Positions 62,453 through 64,000 of a DNA stretch of 64,000 nucleotides are shown one piece after another (the stretch's first letter is position 1; every line of letters begins with the position of its first letter). Both the position numbers and the translations under genes were made by a program. Source of the stretch: Xylophilus ampelinus (GTDB lineage: Bacteria; Pseudomonadota; Gammaproteobacteria; Burkholderiales; Burkholderiaceae_C); NCBI RefSeq assembly GCF_901875635.1, contig NZ_CABFMN010000150.1, positions 1-64,000 on the forward strand. Reading direction: 5' to 3'. Below the pieces are notes generated by a model. The model was not told where the DNA came from, did no database searches, and was given only the letters and a program-made list of their open reading frames with translations.

Positions 62453-63214
62453 GTGGCCGACAGCGCTTCGCTCTACCTGCTCGTGGCAGTGGGGGCCGGC
62501 GTCGCCGGCTTCGTCCAGGGCCTGTCGGGTTTCGCTTTCGGGCTGGTCGCGATGTCCTTCTGGGCCTGGGGATTGGAGCCGAAGCTGGCGGCCGTGCTCT
62601 CCACCTTCGGCGCGCTCACCGGCCAGGTGATCGCGGCCGTCACCGTGCGGCGAGGCTTCGACTGGCGGGCCCTGCGGCCCTTCGTGGCCGGCGGGCTGCT
62701 CGGCGTGCCGCTGGGCGTGTGGCTGCTGCCCCGGCTGGACATCGTGATCTTCAAGGCCTGCCTGGGCGGGCTGCTGGTGCCCTGGTGCCTGGCGATGCTG
62801 TTCGCGCGCAACCTGCCGCAGGTGCGCTGGGGTGGCCGCATTGCCGATGCGGTGTCGGGTCTGCTGGGCGGCATCTGCGGCGGTGTGGGCGGCTTCACGG
62901 GACCGATCCCCACGCTGTGGTGCACCTTGCGCGGCATGGCGCGCGATGCGCAACGTTCGGTGATCCAGAACTTCAACCTCGCCATGCTGGCCGTGGCCTT
63001 CACGCTGCAGGTCGGCGCAGGCAACGTCACCGTGCCCATGCTGCCGCTGCTGGCAGTGGTCGCGGTGTGCGTGCTGGTGCCCGTTCTGCTGGGCGCGCGG
63101 CTGTACATCGGGCTGAGCGAGCTGGCCTTCCGCCGCATCGTGCTGGGGCTGCTCACCGTGTCGGGGCTGGCGCTGCTGGTGTCGTCGGTGCCGTCGCTGC
63201 TGCAGCGCGCGTGA
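62453..63214 (+). CDS. TauE/SafE-family (TSUP) membrane transporter
   Basis: A 253-residue membrane protein of the TSUP family, which exports sulfite, organosulfonates or related anions. Seven to eight helices; the duplicated signature is visible in GFVQGLSGFAFGLVAMSFWA and GGICGGVGGFTGPIPTLWCT. It starts with GTG at 62453. Transport substrate unknown. Confidence 0.88.
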   Translation: MADSASLYLLVAVGAGVAGFVQGLSGFAFGLVAMSFWAWGLEPKLAAVLSTFGALTGQVIAAVTVRRGFDWRALRPFVAGGLLGVPLGVWLLPRLDIVIFKACLGGLLVPWCLAMLFARNLPQVRWGGRIADAVSGLLGGICGGVGGFTGPIPTLWCTLRGMARDAQRSVIQNFNLAMLAVAFTLQVGAGNVTVPMLPLLAVVAVCVLVPVLLGARLYIGLSELAFRRIVLGLLTVSGLALLVSSVPSLLQRA

Positions 63215-63238
63215 TGCGGCTCGCCGCACAATCCGCCC

Positions 63239-63706
<468 letters not shown>

Positions 63707-63749
63707 TCGCGGCGCCTCGCCAAAGAACCTTCGCGCGCTCCGGCAGCGC

Positions 63750-64000
63750 TCATCGACTGCGGCCCGCCACCAGCTTCATGCCGGGCATCAGTTCCGCGGC
63801 CAGCTCGGGCCGTTCGAGCGCGTAGTCGAGGTTCATGCGGGCGATCTCGACGTGCTCCTCGCCCAGGGCCTGGGCCCGCGAGCCCTGGCCGCGCTCGATC
63901 GCCTGCACCAGCGCGTGGTGGGTGCGATGGGCCTGCTGCATCCATTGCTGGCCCTCGCGCATCGACGACTGCATGGGCAGCATGGCGCTGGGCGCCGCGA
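63750..64000 (-). CDS. GntR/FadR-family regulator, C-terminal part (cut by window edge)
   Basis: The visible C-terminal end is an FCD-type ligand domain (MQQAHRTHHALVQAIERGQG, then GEEHVEIARMNLDYALERPE), in which the histidines help bind a metal and an organic acid effector. The DNA-binding half lies beyond the window. It is convergent with the EVE gene. Confidence 0.75.
   Translation of the reverse strand, partial: AAPSAMLPMQSSMREGQQWMQQAHRTHHALVQAIERGQGSRAQALGEEHVEIARMNLDYALERPELAAELMPGMKLVAGRSR

Overview
The window is about 64 kb of very GC-rich, gene-dense bacterial chromosome with no IS element, prophage, CRISPR array, rRNA or tRNA that I could see. Gene content and order suggest Burkholderiales, probably Comamonadaceae (Variovorax-like): a ppsR/ppsA divergent pair, an rpsF-priB-rpsR-rplI-dnaB block, a Bug-type tripartite tricarboxylate transporter receptor, a betaproteobacterial minor-pilin operon, and a small intergenic repeat found about twelve times here. 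The genus assignment is inference.

Region 1 (1-7.1 kb) is an iron block read leftward. From a good Fur-like palindrome at 6194-6216 it runs PepSY membrane protein, DUF2271 protein, DUF4198 protein, ApbE flavin transferase, membrane-anchored flavodoxin/FAD reductase, PiuC-type dioxygenase, Bfd, a possible 24-residue membrane peptide and TonB, which is cut by the window edge. The DUF2271 protein carries an ApbE-type flavinylation motif, DGVTGAT. I read the set as a route that carries electrons from NAD(P)H across the inner membrane to a covalently flavinylated periplasmic protein, probably to reduce ferric chelates. Bacterioferritin and the OxyR-type ahpC/ahpF pair follow.

Region 2 (9.6-32.7 kb) is mostly housekeeping. 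It holds a MarR/FUSC efflux pair, ppsR and ppsA, ribosomal proteins S6, S18 and L9 with PriB, DnaB, a WYL regulator, an EVE protein, a VOC protein, PhoH, Bcp and a Mth938-like protein. Next come alaA-hom-thrC (alanine and threonine synthesis) and mobB-moeA-moaD plus moaE (molybdenum cofactor), with dapA and an unknown membrane protein between moaD and moaE.

Region 3 (32.7-51.1 kb) holds a complete minor-pilin operon (pilE-fimT-pilV-pilW-pilX-pilY1, leftward), a Bug receptor, heat-shock clpB with a small membrane protein, and a leftward block of livG-livH-livM-livK-livF with a long-chain-type acyl-CoA ligase. A divergent TetR regulator and a thiolase follow, which together suggest uptake, CoA activation and thiolysis of an organic acid.

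Region 4 (51-64 kb) is accessory. It holds arfB, two MFS exporters, two AraC regulators, a SulP transporter with an unusual winged-helix/degenerate nucleotidyltransferase-like partner, a VOC protein, a GNAT remnant, a DUF2501 protein, a TauE/SafE transporter, a second EVE protein and the end of a GntR/FCD regulator. The dispersed repeat (AT-rich palindromic head, GC-rich stem, T-rich tail) recurs in intergenic spaces and supplies start or stop codons to several neighbours.
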